From Streptomyces ureilyticus (GTDB taxonomy: Bacteria > Actinomycetota > Actinomycetes > Streptomycetales > Streptomycetaceae), in contig NZ_JAAKZX010000053.1 in assembly GCF_011045025.1 (NCBI RefSeq), forward strand, positions 1-49,745: a stretch of 49,745 bases of DNA. Direction: 5' to 3'. The notes beneath the pieces are model-generated. The model did not search any database, was not told the DNA's origin, and saw only the letters and a list, made by a program, of their open reading frames with translations. Below are positions 32,191 through 40,271 of the stretch, piece by piece. The stretch's first letter is position 1; each line of letters opens with the position of its first letter. The position numbers and the translations under genes were made by a program.

Positions 32191-32234
32191 GGTCGAGGAC
32201 GTCGCCTTCATGGGGGAGGGCGACGTCCTCGACC
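32191..32234. terminator. 16-bp stem-loop after the FAD oxidase gene
   Basis: GGTCGAGGACGTCGCC (32191-32206) and GGCGACGTCCTCGACC (32219-32234) form a perfect 16-bp stem with a 12-nt loop, 33 nt past the stop of the minus-strand oxidase. It is the likely terminator of that operon. Confidence 0.7.
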
Positions 32235-32266
32235 ACGCCCGTCCGTGGAGCCGGCCGCCACGCCTC

Positions 32267-33565
32267 TCAGCGGCTCAGCCGGTCGAAGCGGAAGGGCGCG
32301 AGGGCCTCGGGCCGTCGGCCGGTGCGGATGTACTCGGCGAGCCGGCGCCCGGTGGCGGGGCCGAGCGTGACGCCGAGCATGCCGTGGCCGGTGGCCGCGA
32401 AGGCGTTGTGGTGGCCGGGGACGCGGTCGATGACCGGGAGCCCGTCGGGGAGGAACGGCCGCCCGCCGACCCAGGGGTCGCGGATCAGGCCGACCAGGTC
32501 GTCCGGGTCGTCGAACCAGCGGCCCAGGTAGTGCCGGCTGGCGAGGGCGACGGCGACGATACGGCGCCAGTCGAGCCGGTTGTTGTTGCCGCTCAGCTCC
32601 ATCGTGCCGCCGATCCGCGTGGTGCCGCCGATCGGTGAGGCGACGGCCCTGCGCTCGCCGAAGTACAGCGTGTGCCGGGGCGCCCGGTCCAGCTCCACCG
32701 AGAAGCTGTAGCCCTTGCCCGCCTGGAGCGGCAGCGGCTGTCCCAGTGAGCGCAGCAGGTGCGGCGAGCGCATCCCGGCCGCGACGACGACGGCCGCACA
32801 GGGAATCTCGCCCTGCGTGGTCCGCAGCGCGGCGATGCGCCCCGCGGTCGACCGGAACCCGGTGGCCTCCGCGTTCTCGTGGACCTTGACCCCCGCGTCG
32901 GCCAGCGCCTCCCCCAGCCCCTGGGCGAACGCCTCCGGATCGACCACGCCTTCCCCCTCGACGAGGTACGCGGCGCGCACCCCGGGCGACAGCGCGTCGT
33001 CCAGCAGATGTGCCTCGGGTCCGGTGGTGACGTCGTCGGGCATCGGGTAGCGGCCGTCCGCCATCTGCCGCTGGACCGCGAGATGGTGGCGGGCCTCGGT
33101 CGGCGACAGGAAGGCGTGCACCATGCCGGGCCGGGTCAGCGTCGTGGCGACGCCGTTCTCGCGCAGACCGTCGAAGAGGTCGAAGGTGTCTCGGTTCAGC
33201 TCGGCGATCGCCGCGTAACCGCGCCGGAAGGCGGCCGGTGTGCTGCTGCGCCAGAACCGCCACAGCCACCGTACGAACGCCGGATCCGGCAGGGGCCGCA
33301 GATAGAGCGGCGAGTCGGGCTGTCCCAGCGAACGCAGGGCGTAGCGCACCACTCCGGGCGCCGGGACGGGTGTGGAGTGGCTGAGGCAGACCCATCCCGC
33401 GTTGCCCCGGGAGGCCCCGGAGCCCAGTCCCCGCCGCTCGACGACCTCCACCGGAAGACCGGCCGCGGCCAGGTAGTACGCCGTGCACAGTCCGACCACG
33501 CCGCCCCCGACGACCACGACGGGGCTGTCGCCGAGCGGGCCCGCCGTGCCGGGTGCACCGGTCAT
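32267..33565 (-). CDS. FAD-dependent amino acid oxidase/dehydrogenase (DadA-like)
   Basis: A 432-residue DAO-superfamily flavoprotein. The FAD-binding Rossmann motif is VVVVGGGVVGLCTAYYLAAA (residues about 16-35) with VEVVERRGLGSGASRGNAGW, and the C-terminal GGRPFLPDGLPVIDRVPGHH followed by ATGHGMLGVTLGPATGRRLA. This arrangement is that of D-amino acid dehydrogenase DadA and relatives, which oxidatively deaminate amino acids. It is translationally coupled (ATGA overlap) to a polar amino-acid ABC importer, so it probably oxidises what the importer brings in. The exact substrate, including D or L form, is unknown. Confidence 0.88.
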   Translation of the reverse strand: MTGAPGTAGPLGDSPVVVVGGGVVGLCTAYYLAAAGLPVEVVERRGLGSGASRGNAGWVCLSHSTPVPAPGVVRYALRSLGQPDSPLYLRPLPDPAFVRWLWRFWRSSTPAAFRRGYAAIAELNRDTFDLFDGLRENGVATTLTRPGMVHAFLSPTEARHHLAVQRQMADGRYPMPDDVTTGPEAHLLDDALSPGVRAAYLVEGEGVVDPEAFAQGLGEALADAGVKVHENAEATGFRSTAGRIAALRTTQGEIPCAAVVVAAGMRSPHLLRSLGQPLPLQAGKGYSFSVELDRAPRHTLYFGERRAVASPIGGTTRIGGTMELSGNNNRLDWRRIVAVALASRHYLGRWFDDPDDLVGLIRDPWVGGRPFLPDGLPVIDRVPGHHNAFAATGHGMLGVTLGPATGRRLAEYIRTGRRPEALAPFRFDRLSR

Positions 33566-34359
33566 GACGTGGGTCCGTACGAGGCGAGGAACTCCCGGGT
33601 CCGGGCGCGGGCCGGGTTGTCGATGACGTCCTCGGGCCTGCCCTCCTCCACGATCCGGCCGCCGTCGACGAAGACGACGTGGTCGGACACCTCGCGGGCG
33701 AACGGCAGTTCATGGGTGACCAGCAGCATCGTCATGCCGTCCGCGGCGAGTTCCCGCATCACGCTGAGCACCTCGCGGGTGGCCTCGGGGTCCAGGGAGG
33801 ACGTGGGTTCGTCGAAGAGCAGTACCTCCGGCTTGAGGGCGAGGGCCCGCGCGATGGCGACGCGCTGCTGCTCACCGCCGGAGAGCTGCTCGGGCTGGGC
33901 GAGGCCGCGGTGGGCCACCCCGACCCGGCGCAGCAGCGTGACGGCCCGCTCCAGCGCCTCCTGTTCGGGGACGCCCGCCTTGCGCTGCGCCAGGACGACG
34001 TTCTCCACGGCGGTGAGATGAGGGAACAGGTTGAACCGCTGGAAGACCATGCCGACCGTACGACGCAGCCGGGGCAGGTCGCGGCAGACCATCTTGCCGC
34101 CGTTGTGCACCACTTCACCGGCGACCTCGACCGTGCCGCCGTCCGGCCTTTCGAGGAGGTTGACGCAGCGCATCAGGGTCGTCTTGCCGCCGCCGCTCTG
34201 TCCGATGACGCTGACGATCCGGCCGCGGTCGACCTCCAGGTTCACGTTGTCGAGGACGAGACGGCCGTCGAAGGACTTGCTGAGGCCCTGGATTCGTACG
34301 ACGGCCTCGGTGGTGGCGGCCGGTGCGACGGTCTTCGCTGTGGTGACGGGCTCGGTCAT
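33562..34359 (-). CDS. polar amino acid ABC transporter ATP-binding protein
   Basis: A 265-residue ATPase of the GlnQ/HisP type. Walker A is GQSGGGKTT, the Q-loop MVFQRFNLFPHLTAVENV, the signature LSGGEQQRV, Walker B VLLFDEPTSSLDPE, and the switch His is in LLVTHEL. The first Gly-rich turn is unusual in reading GQSGGGKT rather than GPSGSGKS, but all catalytic residues are kept. ATG at 34359 overlaps the permease stop, and its own stop overlaps the oxidase start. Confidence 0.93.
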   Translation of the reverse strand: MTEPVTTAKTVAPAATTEAVVRIQGLSKSFDGRLVLDNVNLEVDRGRIVSVIGQSGGGKTTLMRCVNLLERPDGGTVEVAGEVVHNGGKMVCRDLPRLRRTVGMVFQRFNLFPHLTAVENVVLAQRKAGVPEQEALERAVTLLRRVGVAHRGLAQPEQLSGGEQQRVAIARALALKPEVLLFDEPTSSLDPEATREVLSVMRELAADGMTMLLVTHELPFAREVSDHVVFVDGGRIVEEGRPEDVIDNPARARTREFLASYGPTS

Positions 34360-35123
34360 ACCGTCGCCTCCTTCCGGTCGGCCTTGCGGTCGGTGCCGGC
34401 CGAGAGGTCGGCCGCGAGCAGTGCGCGGGCGGCCCGCATCCGGCGCCGCCGCCACGGGGACAGGGGGACGCCCGCGCGTACCTTCCGCTCCAGCAGCAGG
34501 AGGAGCTGGGAGAGCGGGTAGCAGAGGGCGAAGTAGATGGCCGAGATGACCAGGTACACCTCCAGCGCGCGGAAGGTGGACGAGGTGATCAGCCGCCCCT
34601 CTGACATCAGTTCGGCGGCGGAGATGGTGACCAGCAGCGAGGTGGACTTCAGCAGGTCGACGAGGAAGGTGTTGGTGCCGGGCAGTGCCTGCCGGACGGC
34701 CTGCGGCAGGATCACCTGGCCGAAGATGCCTGCCCTGCCGATCCCCAGCGCCTCCCCCGCCTCCGTCTGTCCGGCGTGCACCCCGCTGATCGCGGAGCGG
34801 AAGATCTCGGACAGGTAGGCGGCGTAGAAGACGATGAGGCTGACGCAGCCGGCCGTGAACACGTCCAGCTTGAGCCCGGCCGAGGCCAGTCCGAAGTAGG
34901 CCAGGAAGATGATGGCCAGGAGCGGGATGTTCTTGAAGACCTCGGTGTAGACGGCGGCGACGGCGCGCGCGGCCCACACCTTGCTCAGCCTGAGCAGAGC
35001 CACCGCCAGGCCGAGCAGTACGGCGCCGACGAAGCTCACAACGGTGTAGGAGATGGTGCGCCAGAGTGCGTCGACGAGGTCGGACTGGTAGTCGGACCAA
35101 GGGACTTGGAAGAGACCGGACAT
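34356..35123 (-). CDS. polar amino acid ABC transporter permease
   Basis: A 255-residue HisMQ-type permease with about five membrane helices (for example TISYTVVSFVGAVLLGLAVA and VYLVISAIYFALCYPLSQLL). The EAA loop is visible: VHAGQTEAGEALGIGRAGIF then GQVILPQAVRQALPGTNTF. Only one permease gene is present, so it should form a homodimer. It starts nine bases after the binding-protein stop and overlaps the ATPase gene. A basic C-terminal tail (ADRKADRKEATV) extends beyond the family core. Confidence 0.93.
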   Translation of the reverse strand: MSGLFQVPWSDYQSDLVDALWRTISYTVVSFVGAVLLGLAVALLRLSKVWAARAVAAVYTEVFKNIPLLAIIFLAYFGLASAGLKLDVFTAGCVSLIVFYAAYLSEIFRSAISGVHAGQTEAGEALGIGRAGIFGQVILPQAVRQALPGTNTFLVDLLKSTSLLVTISAAELMSEGRLITSSTFRALEVYLVISAIYFALCYPLSQLLLLLERKVRAGVPLSPWRRRRMRAARALLAADLSAGTDRKADRKEATV

Positions 35124-35132
35124 GTCAGCCCC

Positions 35133-36065
35133 TCACTTCGCGATGGACGGGGGCGTCCAGTCGTCGGGCCGGTCCACACCTTGGCGCGCGGGGGCGACAG
35201 CGGCGTCGGGCGTGAGGAACTGCTCCGGGTCGCCGCCGTACTTCTCGACGAGCTTCTCCATCTCGCCGTTCTCGTACATGGCGTCGATCTGCTCGGAGAT
35301 CGCCTGTTCCAGCTTGGTGGCCTTCTTGGGGAGGTAGAAGCCGGTCTGGTACGGCTGGAAGTACTCGTACGCGGGCTTCGCCTTCACCTGCTCGGCGGTC
35401 GGCGGCGTCATGTACTGGGTCTCGATCTTCAGCTCCGGCCGTTCCTTCTGCGCCGCGATGATGATCAGCGGGTCGAGGAAGCCGACGTCGACGCGGCCCG
35501 CGCCGAGGTCGTCGAAGACGCCGTTGGCGTCGGGGTAGGCGTGCAGCTTGGCGTCGGGCACGGCCTGGATCGACTTGACCCAGACATAGCCCTCGACGGT
35601 GCCCAGTTCCAGGCCTTTCAGGTCGTCGACCGTCTTGTACGTCTTGCCGTTTCTGACGGCCATCGCCGGGGGCGAGTAGTACGGCGGATCGGTGAACAGC
35701 CCCTGCTTCTGCCGCTCTTCGGACCAGGCGACGCCGCCGATGGTGATGTCCACCCGGCGGGACTGCACTCCGGCGAGCATGCCGGCGAAGTCCGTCACCT
35801 CGGGCTCGACCTTCAAGCCCAGCTTGTCCGCCGCGTAGTTGAGGATGTCGCCGTCCAGCCCGACGATCTTGTCGCCCTGGACGCTGGTGTAGGGGGCGTA
35901 CGGCTGGACGGCCACCTTGAGCACGCCCGGCGTGAGGGTGCCGAGCGCGGCGGTCTTCGCGGACACGTTGGCCGGTTCGTCGTCGCTGTCCGAGCCGCAG
36001 GCTGCGGTGGCCGAAAGCAGGAGTGTCGCGGACAAAGCGGCGACGAGTGAGCGCACACGGGTCAT
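35133..36065 (-). CDS. amino acid ABC transporter substrate-binding lipoprotein
   Basis: A 310-residue SBP_bac_3 protein. The signal peptide RSLVAALSATLLLSATAAC ends at a lipobox Cys, followed by an acidic linker GSDSDDEPAN. Binding-fold landmarks are GVLKVAVQPYAPYTSVQGDK, GLDGDILNYAADKLGLKVEP, then FAGMLAGVQSRRVDITIGGV. The ATG at 36065 is chosen because GGAAGG lies eight bases upstream; two earlier in-frame ATGs sit too close to that site. It is the first gene of the importer-oxidase operon, divergent from the CdaR-type regulator. Confidence 0.92.
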   Translation of the reverse strand: MTRVRSLVAALSATLLLSATAACGSDSDDEPANVSAKTAALGTLTPGVLKVAVQPYAPYTSVQGDKIVGLDGDILNYAADKLGLKVEPEVTDFAGMLAGVQSRRVDITIGGVAWSEERQKQGLFTDPPYYSPPAMAVRNGKTYKTVDDLKGLELGTVEGYVWVKSIQAVPDAKLHAYPDANGVFDDLGAGRVDVGFLDPLIIIAAQKERPELKIETQYMTPPTAEQVKAKPAYEYFQPYQTGFYLPKKATKLEQAISEQIDAMYENGEMEKLVEKYGGDPEQFLTPDAAVAPARQGVDRPDDWTPPSIAK

Positions 36066-36267
36066 CGGCATGGCCTTCCCATTTGGCACTGAAGGGTCCG
36101 CCGTTCACCTCGCTGTGCCCCGGCGGGGGGTGTGACAGGGCCCATACGCTATGGACCGGCTCGCGGTACGTCACCGGTCACTTCGTCTGAACTTATGGCC
36201 GAAATCGCTCGATGCACTGTACGGTGCGTCCAATCCGGGCAGCGGCCCCGCGGCGGGAGGAGCCTTG

Positions 36268-37467
36268 ATGCTGAGCCCGTCACTCGCGCAGGAGATCGCC
36301 GGGGACACCTCCGCGGTCATCGGCTTCAACGTGCTGATCACCGACGCGGAGGGCACGGTCATCGGCAGCGGCGACCGAAGCCGGGTCGGCAGCTTTCACG
36401 AGGCGTCCGTCGAGGTGATCCGTACGAAGGAGCCCGCCACGCACAACGCCTCGCAGGCTCTCCAACTGCGGGGAGTACGCCCCGGAGTCACCCTGCCGCT
36501 GGTCACGGACGGGCAGGCGGTGGGCACGGTCGGGATCACGGGTACGCCCGCCCAGGTACGCCGCTTCGGACTCCTGGTGAAACGCCAGACGGAGATTCTG
36601 CTGCGGGAGTCGGTGATGCTGCGCTCCCGGCTGCTCGCCGAGCGGGCGGCCGAGAAACTGCTCGCCGACATCGCCTCGTACGACCCTCATGTCGTGGAAG
36701 GCGAGTTCCTGCTGTTCCGGGCCGCCGAGCTGGGTTTCGACCTGCGGCTTCGGCGGGTGGCGGTGGCGTTCGAGGTGACCGTGCCCGATGCGGGCGCCCG
36801 CCGCCAGGGGGCGCCGACGCGGGACATGGCGCTGATCCGCTCGGAACTGCTCCGCACGGTGCGCGAGGTCTTCGCCGACCCCCAGGACATCGTCGCCACC
36901 ACGGCGCCCGGCTGGATCGGCGTACTGCACCGGCTGCCGGCCCGCCGTCCGCTGACGTCGCTGGTCGGCGACTGCCGCCGGGTCACCGACGTCATCGCCG
37001 CCCAGGACGGCCTCGCCGCCCGCGCCGGAATCGGCGAACCCGCCTCGTCGGTCGGCGACTTGCACGACTCGTACCAGGACGCCTGCGACGCGCTCCGCCT
37101 CGGTGCCCGAGTGGCGGGAGACTCCCCCGTCCACCTGATCACCGACCTCCGCGTCCACCAGGTCCTGGCCGCAGTGGGCCAGCCCGCCCGCAACCGCCTG
37201 CTGGCCCTCACCGCCGCGGACCTGCGCACCCAGCCGGACTGGCCGGTACTCCGCGACACGATCACCGCCTGGTGCGAGAGCGGCTTCAACCTCGTACGGG
37301 CCTCGGCGGCCCTGCACATCCACCGCAACACCGTTGTCTACCGCATGAACAAGATCGAGCAGATCACCGGTCGTCCGCTGCGTGAGCACCGGACGACCAT
37401 GGCTTTGTACCTGGCGTGCCTGGCCGACCAGTTGGGCAGCGGAGTACACCGTGCAGGCGATTCCTAG
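36268..37467 (+). CDS. CdaR/PucR-type transcriptional regulator
   Basis: A 399-residue activator-type regulator. The N-terminal sugar-diacid recognition domain reads LSPSLAQEIAGDTSAVIGFN with VLITDAEGTVIGSGDRSRVG and PLVTDGQAVGTVGITGTPAQ. The C-terminal HTH_30 reads AWCESGFNLVRASAALHIHR, then NTVVYRMNKIEQITGRPL. A GGDEF-like middle domain without catalytic residues lies between. ATG at 36268 has GGGAGGAG. CdaR relatives respond to carboxylic or sugar acids; the divergent amino-acid importer/oxidase operon is the likely target. Its stop codon shares a CTAG with the convergent VOC gene. Confidence 0.88.
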   Translation: MLSPSLAQEIAGDTSAVIGFNVLITDAEGTVIGSGDRSRVGSFHEASVEVIRTKEPATHNASQALQLRGVRPGVTLPLVTDGQAVGTVGITGTPAQVRRFGLLVKRQTEILLRESVMLRSRLLAERAAEKLLADIASYDPHVVEGEFLLFRAAELGFDLRLRRVAVAFEVTVPDAGARRQGAPTRDMALIRSELLRTVREVFADPQDIVATTAPGWIGVLHRLPARRPLTSLVGDCRRVTDVIAAQDGLAARAGIGEPASSVGDLHDSYQDACDALRLGARVAGDSPVHLITDLRVHQVLAAVGQPARNRLLALTAADLRTQPDWPVLRDTITAWCESGFNLVRASAALHIHRNTVVYRMNKIEQITGRPLREHRTTMALYLACLADQLGSGVHRAGDS

Positions 37468-38171
37468 GTCCGCAGCTCGGCGAGGCGATCGAGGTCGTCC
37501 TGGACCGACTCCCGCTCCTGCGCGCCTATTTGGGCCACGACCGCGTCGGCCTCGGCGAGTGCGGATGCCGCAGTCTCTCCGTCACTCAGGCGCCCGGCGA
37601 CATCCACACGCAGTACGAGGAGGCGCAACCGCTGCACGGGCGTGGGGCGCTCGTCCTCGAGACCCAACACCCGGTCGATGACCTTCGCGGCGGCAGCCGG
37701 ATCCTCCTTCGAGTCCGCGAGGAGTGACGCGTGATGCAGGGCCCGCGCGAAGGTCTCCTTGGGCGCGGGCCGGTGGTGCTGGTCCTCACTTGTCGGCTGC
37801 CCGATCCGGATGCAGTTGCCGCCCGGGTCGGTCATGAGGAACTGCCGCATGCCGTACGACATGTCCTTCAGCGCCCCGATGCGCGGCAGCCCGCGGGTCG
37901 GGATCTTCCCGTACGCCGCCTTGAGTCCGGTCCGGAAGGACTCGTGCAGCCCGTCGACGTCATCGGTCAGTACGTAGCACGTGCTGTACGACTCGGTCGG
38001 CTCGTACCGCTTCAGGCCGAAGAACTGCAGCTCGATGCCGCCGCGCTCGACGACCGCGTACGGATTGGGGCTCGTCTGCTGGAAGGTCACCTCGAATCCG
38101 AGGGCGGTGTAGAAGTCGAGAACGGGCTGGATGGTCCGGCACGGCAGGATCGGAATGGTCTTCTCAGCCAT
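37464..38171 (-). CDS. VOC-family (bleomycin resistance-like) protein with helical extension
   Basis: A 235-residue protein. Residues 1-118 form a VOC/glyoxalase-fold domain: IQPVLDFYTALGFEVTFQQT, NPYAVVERGGIELQFFGLKR, QFLMTDPGGNCIRIGQP. VOC single-domain proteins bind bleomycin-type drugs or catalyse metal-dependent reactions on small molecules. Here an extra C-terminal 110 residues are alpha-helical (FARALHHASLLADSKEDPAA, AASALAEADAVVAQIGAQER), which is not part of the usual bleomycin-resistance protein. ATG at 38171 is the expected start (MAEKTIPILP). Its stop overlaps the cdaR stop in a shared CTAG. Confidence 0.83.
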   Translation of the reverse strand: MAEKTIPILPCRTIQPVLDFYTALGFEVTFQQTSPNPYAVVERGGIELQFFGLKRYEPTESYSTCYVLTDDVDGLHESFRTGLKAAYGKIPTRGLPRIGALKDMSYGMRQFLMTDPGGNCIRIGQPTSEDQHHRPAPKETFARALHHASLLADSKEDPAAAAKVIDRVLGLEDERPTPVQRLRLLVLRVDVAGRLSDGETAASALAEADAVVAQIGAQERESVQDDLDRLAELRT

Positions 38172-38210
38172 ACCCACCACTCTAGTCAAAGTTGAATAGA
38201 AGTGGGGAGA

Positions 38211-38897
38211 TTATCTCGGTGCATTGATGACGCAGTTGATCGCGGAGGCGACGTCTTCAGCGACATGGGTGGGCCGGTACGAGTCCTGGGTCCACGGTCG
38301 GCCGCCCGACACCCACACGCTGCGCAGACCGAGCAGGTTCGCGCCCGCGATGTCGGCGTGCGGTGAATCTCCGATCATCCAAGCGCCGACGAGGGATCCT
38401 TCGACGCCGGCCGCCGCCGCTCTGAAGATCTCCGGCCCGGGTTTTTTGTACCCGACTTCCTCGGAGACGGCCCAGCCGTGGACGAGTTGGTCGAGTCCGG
38501 TGTTGCGGATCTTCGCTTCTTGCTGCCTGGTACGGCCGTTTGTGACGATGACACAGGTCCAGCCGTCGGCCAGCGCCATCCCCAGGGCCTCGCGTGAGGA
38601 CTTCGTCAGCACGACGCGGTCCGCGGCGCCGTTGTCGAGCAGGGCGCGGATGGCGGCGCCGGGTACCAAAGTCCCGTATCGGTCGGCCATGGCCGCCGCG
38701 ACGTCCTGTCGGGCGGTATAGCCGCCGGCGTCGAGGGTCATCACCCACGTGAGATCGGAATCAGGCAGGTCGTGATCGGCCAGGAATACCTGGACAGCGA
38801 GACGGAAGGCCGCATCACGGTCGACCAGAGTGTTGTCGAGGTCGAGCATCAGCAGCGGCATGATCGGCAGTAGATCACGAGAGCGCCCGTCATTCAT
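38211..38897 (-). CDS. HAD-family hydrolase (haloacid dehalogenase-like phosphatase)
   Basis: A 228-residue HAD phosphatase. Motif I is MLDLDNTLVDRDAAF (nucleophile Asp in LDLDNT), motif II CVIVTNGRT, motif III KKPGPEIF (Lys), and motif IV IGDSPHADIAGA. The cap lies between motifs I and II. It dephosphorylates a small metabolite that cannot be named. The start ATG (38897) lies at the left boundary of a TnpB element; its present ribosome site GGAGG comes from the element. In the ancestral arrangement the gene overlapped the Atu4866 gene by ATGA. The frame stays open further upstream, but only inside the element. Confidence 0.88.
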   Translation of the reverse strand: MNDGRSRDLLPIMPLLMLDLDNTLVDRDAAFRLAVQVFLADHDLPDSDLTWVMTLDAGGYTARQDVAAAMADRYGTLVPGAAIRALLDNGAADRVVLTKSSREALGMALADGWTCVIVTNGRTRQQEAKIRNTGLDQLVHGWAVSEEVGYKKPGPEIFRAAAAGVEGSLVGAWMIGDSPHADIAGANLLGLRSVWVSGGRPWTQDSYRPTHVAEDVASAINCVINAPR

Positions 38898-38916
38898 CTG
38901 GAATCCTCCGTGGATA

Positions 38917-38935
38917 CCCCGCCTTCGGGCCGGGG
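38917..38935 (+). repeat. left-end subterminal hairpin of the TnpB element
   Basis: CCCCGCC-TTCG-GGCCGGGG folds as a hairpin with one bulged base, 19 nt inside the left boundary. Such imperfect hairpins are the recognition elements of IS200/IS605 transposases. Confidence 0.6.
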
Positions 38936-39003
38936 AGGAAACGGACTCCTGCGGAGCAGGGCAGGGAAGAACCGTATCGCCCTCCTGGGCGGGTCGGCGT
39001 CCG

Positions 39004-39038
39004 TCACCAGTCACCAGTCACCAGTCACCAGTCACCAG
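39004..39038 (+). repeat. five tandem copies of TCACCAG
   Basis: Five exact 7-bp units lie between the left end and tnpB, within the element. It is a slippage-prone microsatellite-like array upstream of the tnpB promoter. Confidence 0.9.
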
Positions 39039-39074
39039 CAGGTAGTCACAAGATGTTGTGCTAGTTTGTGAGAC

Positions 39075-40271
39075 ATGCCCACTCACGTGAAGCGGGCCTT
39101 CAAGTACCGCTTCTATCCGACCGATGCGCAGGCAGCCGAGCTGTCGCGCACCTTCGGATGCGTGCGCAAGGTCTACAACATGGCCCTCGCCGCCCGCACC
39201 GAGGCCTGGGCCAGGCAGGAACGGGTCAACTACAACCAGACCTCGGCCCTGCTGACGGCATGGAAGAAGACCGAGGAACTGGCCTACCTCAACGAGGTCT
39301 CCTCCGTCCCGCTGCAGCAGGCACTGCGACACCTGCAGAACGCCTTCACGAACTTCTTCGCCAAACGCGCCAAGTACCCCCGCTTCAAGGCGAAGAAGAC
39401 CTCCCGCGCGAGCGCGGAGTACACCTCCTCCGCCTTCCGGTTCCGCGACGGCCGGCTGACACTGGCGAAGATGGCCGACCCGCTGGACATCGTCTGGTCG
39501 CGCCCCCTGCCCGAGGGGGCGGTGCCGACCACAGTGACCGTCAGCCGGGACAGCGCCGGACGCTGGTTCGTCTCCCTGCTGTGCGAGGACCCGCGCGTGA
39601 AGCCGCTCGCGGCCACCGATACGGCCGTGGGTATCGATGTCGGCCTGGACCACCTGCTGACCCTCTCCACCGGAGAGAAGATCGCCAACCCCCGGCACGA
39701 GCGCCGCGACCGCGAGCGCCTGGCCAAGGCCCAGCGGGAGCTGTCCCGCAAGGCCAAGGGCGAGGGCGCCAACCGGCGCAAGGCCCGCCAGAAGGTCGCC
39801 AAGATCCACGCCCGGATCGCCGACCGCAGGCGCGATGTGCTGCACAAGCTGACCACTCGACTCGTGCGTGAAAACCAAGCGCTCGTGATCGAGGACCTGA
39901 CCGTACGCACCATGGTCAAGAACAGGAGCCTGGCCCGCTCCATCAGTGATGCCGCGTGGGCCCAGTTCCGGAGCATGCTGGAGTACAAGGCCGACTGGTA
40001 CGGGCGGGAAGTCATCGCGGTGGACCGCTTCTTCCCCTCCTCCAAGCTGTGCTCCGCCTGCGGCAGCCTCGCTGAGGCGATGCCGCTGGGCGTCCGTACC
40101 TGGACGTGCGGCAGTTGCGGCACGGCCCATGACCGGGACGTGAACGCGGCGAACAACCTTCTGGCCGCCGGGCTGGCGGTGTCTGTCTGTGGAGCCGGTG
40201 TAAGACCTCAACGGAGAACTCCGGGCGGGCAGTCGGCGATGAAGCAGAAAACCCCACGGCGCGAGCCGTAG
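39075..40271 (+). CDS. tnpB: TnpB RNA-guided nuclease
   Basis: A 398-residue TnpB, ancestor-type of Cas12. The start KRAFKYRFYPTDAQAAELSR and FGCVRKVYNMAL are the usual TnpB opening. The RuvC triad is complete: Asp188 in VGIDVGLDHLL, Glu273 in LVIEDLTV, and Asp355 in HDRDVNAANNLL. The zinc finger has Cys326/Cys329 (KLCSACGS) and Cys345/Cys348 (TCGSCG). It should use an RNA from the element's right end to cut DNA beside a TAM. ATG at 39075 lies shortly after TAGTTT, a -10-like box, consistent with leaderless expression. All catalytic residues are intact, so activity is plausible. Confidence 0.93.
   Translation: MPTHVKRAFKYRFYPTDAQAAELSRTFGCVRKVYNMALAARTEAWARQERVNYNQTSALLTAWKKTEELAYLNEVSSVPLQQALRHLQNAFTNFFAKRAKYPRFKAKKTSRASAEYTSSAFRFRDGRLTLAKMADPLDIVWSRPLPEGAVPTTVTVSRDSAGRWFVSLLCEDPRVKPLAATDTAVGIDVGLDHLLTLSTGEKIANPRHERRDRERLAKAQRELSRKAKGEGANRRKARQKVAKIHARIADRRRDVLHKLTTRLVRENQALVIEDLTVRTMVKNRSLARSISDAAWAQFRSMLEYKADWYGREVIAVDRFFPSSKLCSACGSLAEAMPLGVRTWTCGSCGTAHDRDVNAANNLLAAGLAVSVCGAGVRPQRRTPGGQSAMKQKTPRREP

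Noticed and set aside
39004..39038. Possible CRISPR-like array because of regular repeats.
   Set aside because: Units are 7 bp and contiguous, with no spacers. No cas gene or other spacer-repeat array is visible in the window, so the CHAT/sigma block is not called a CRISPR system.
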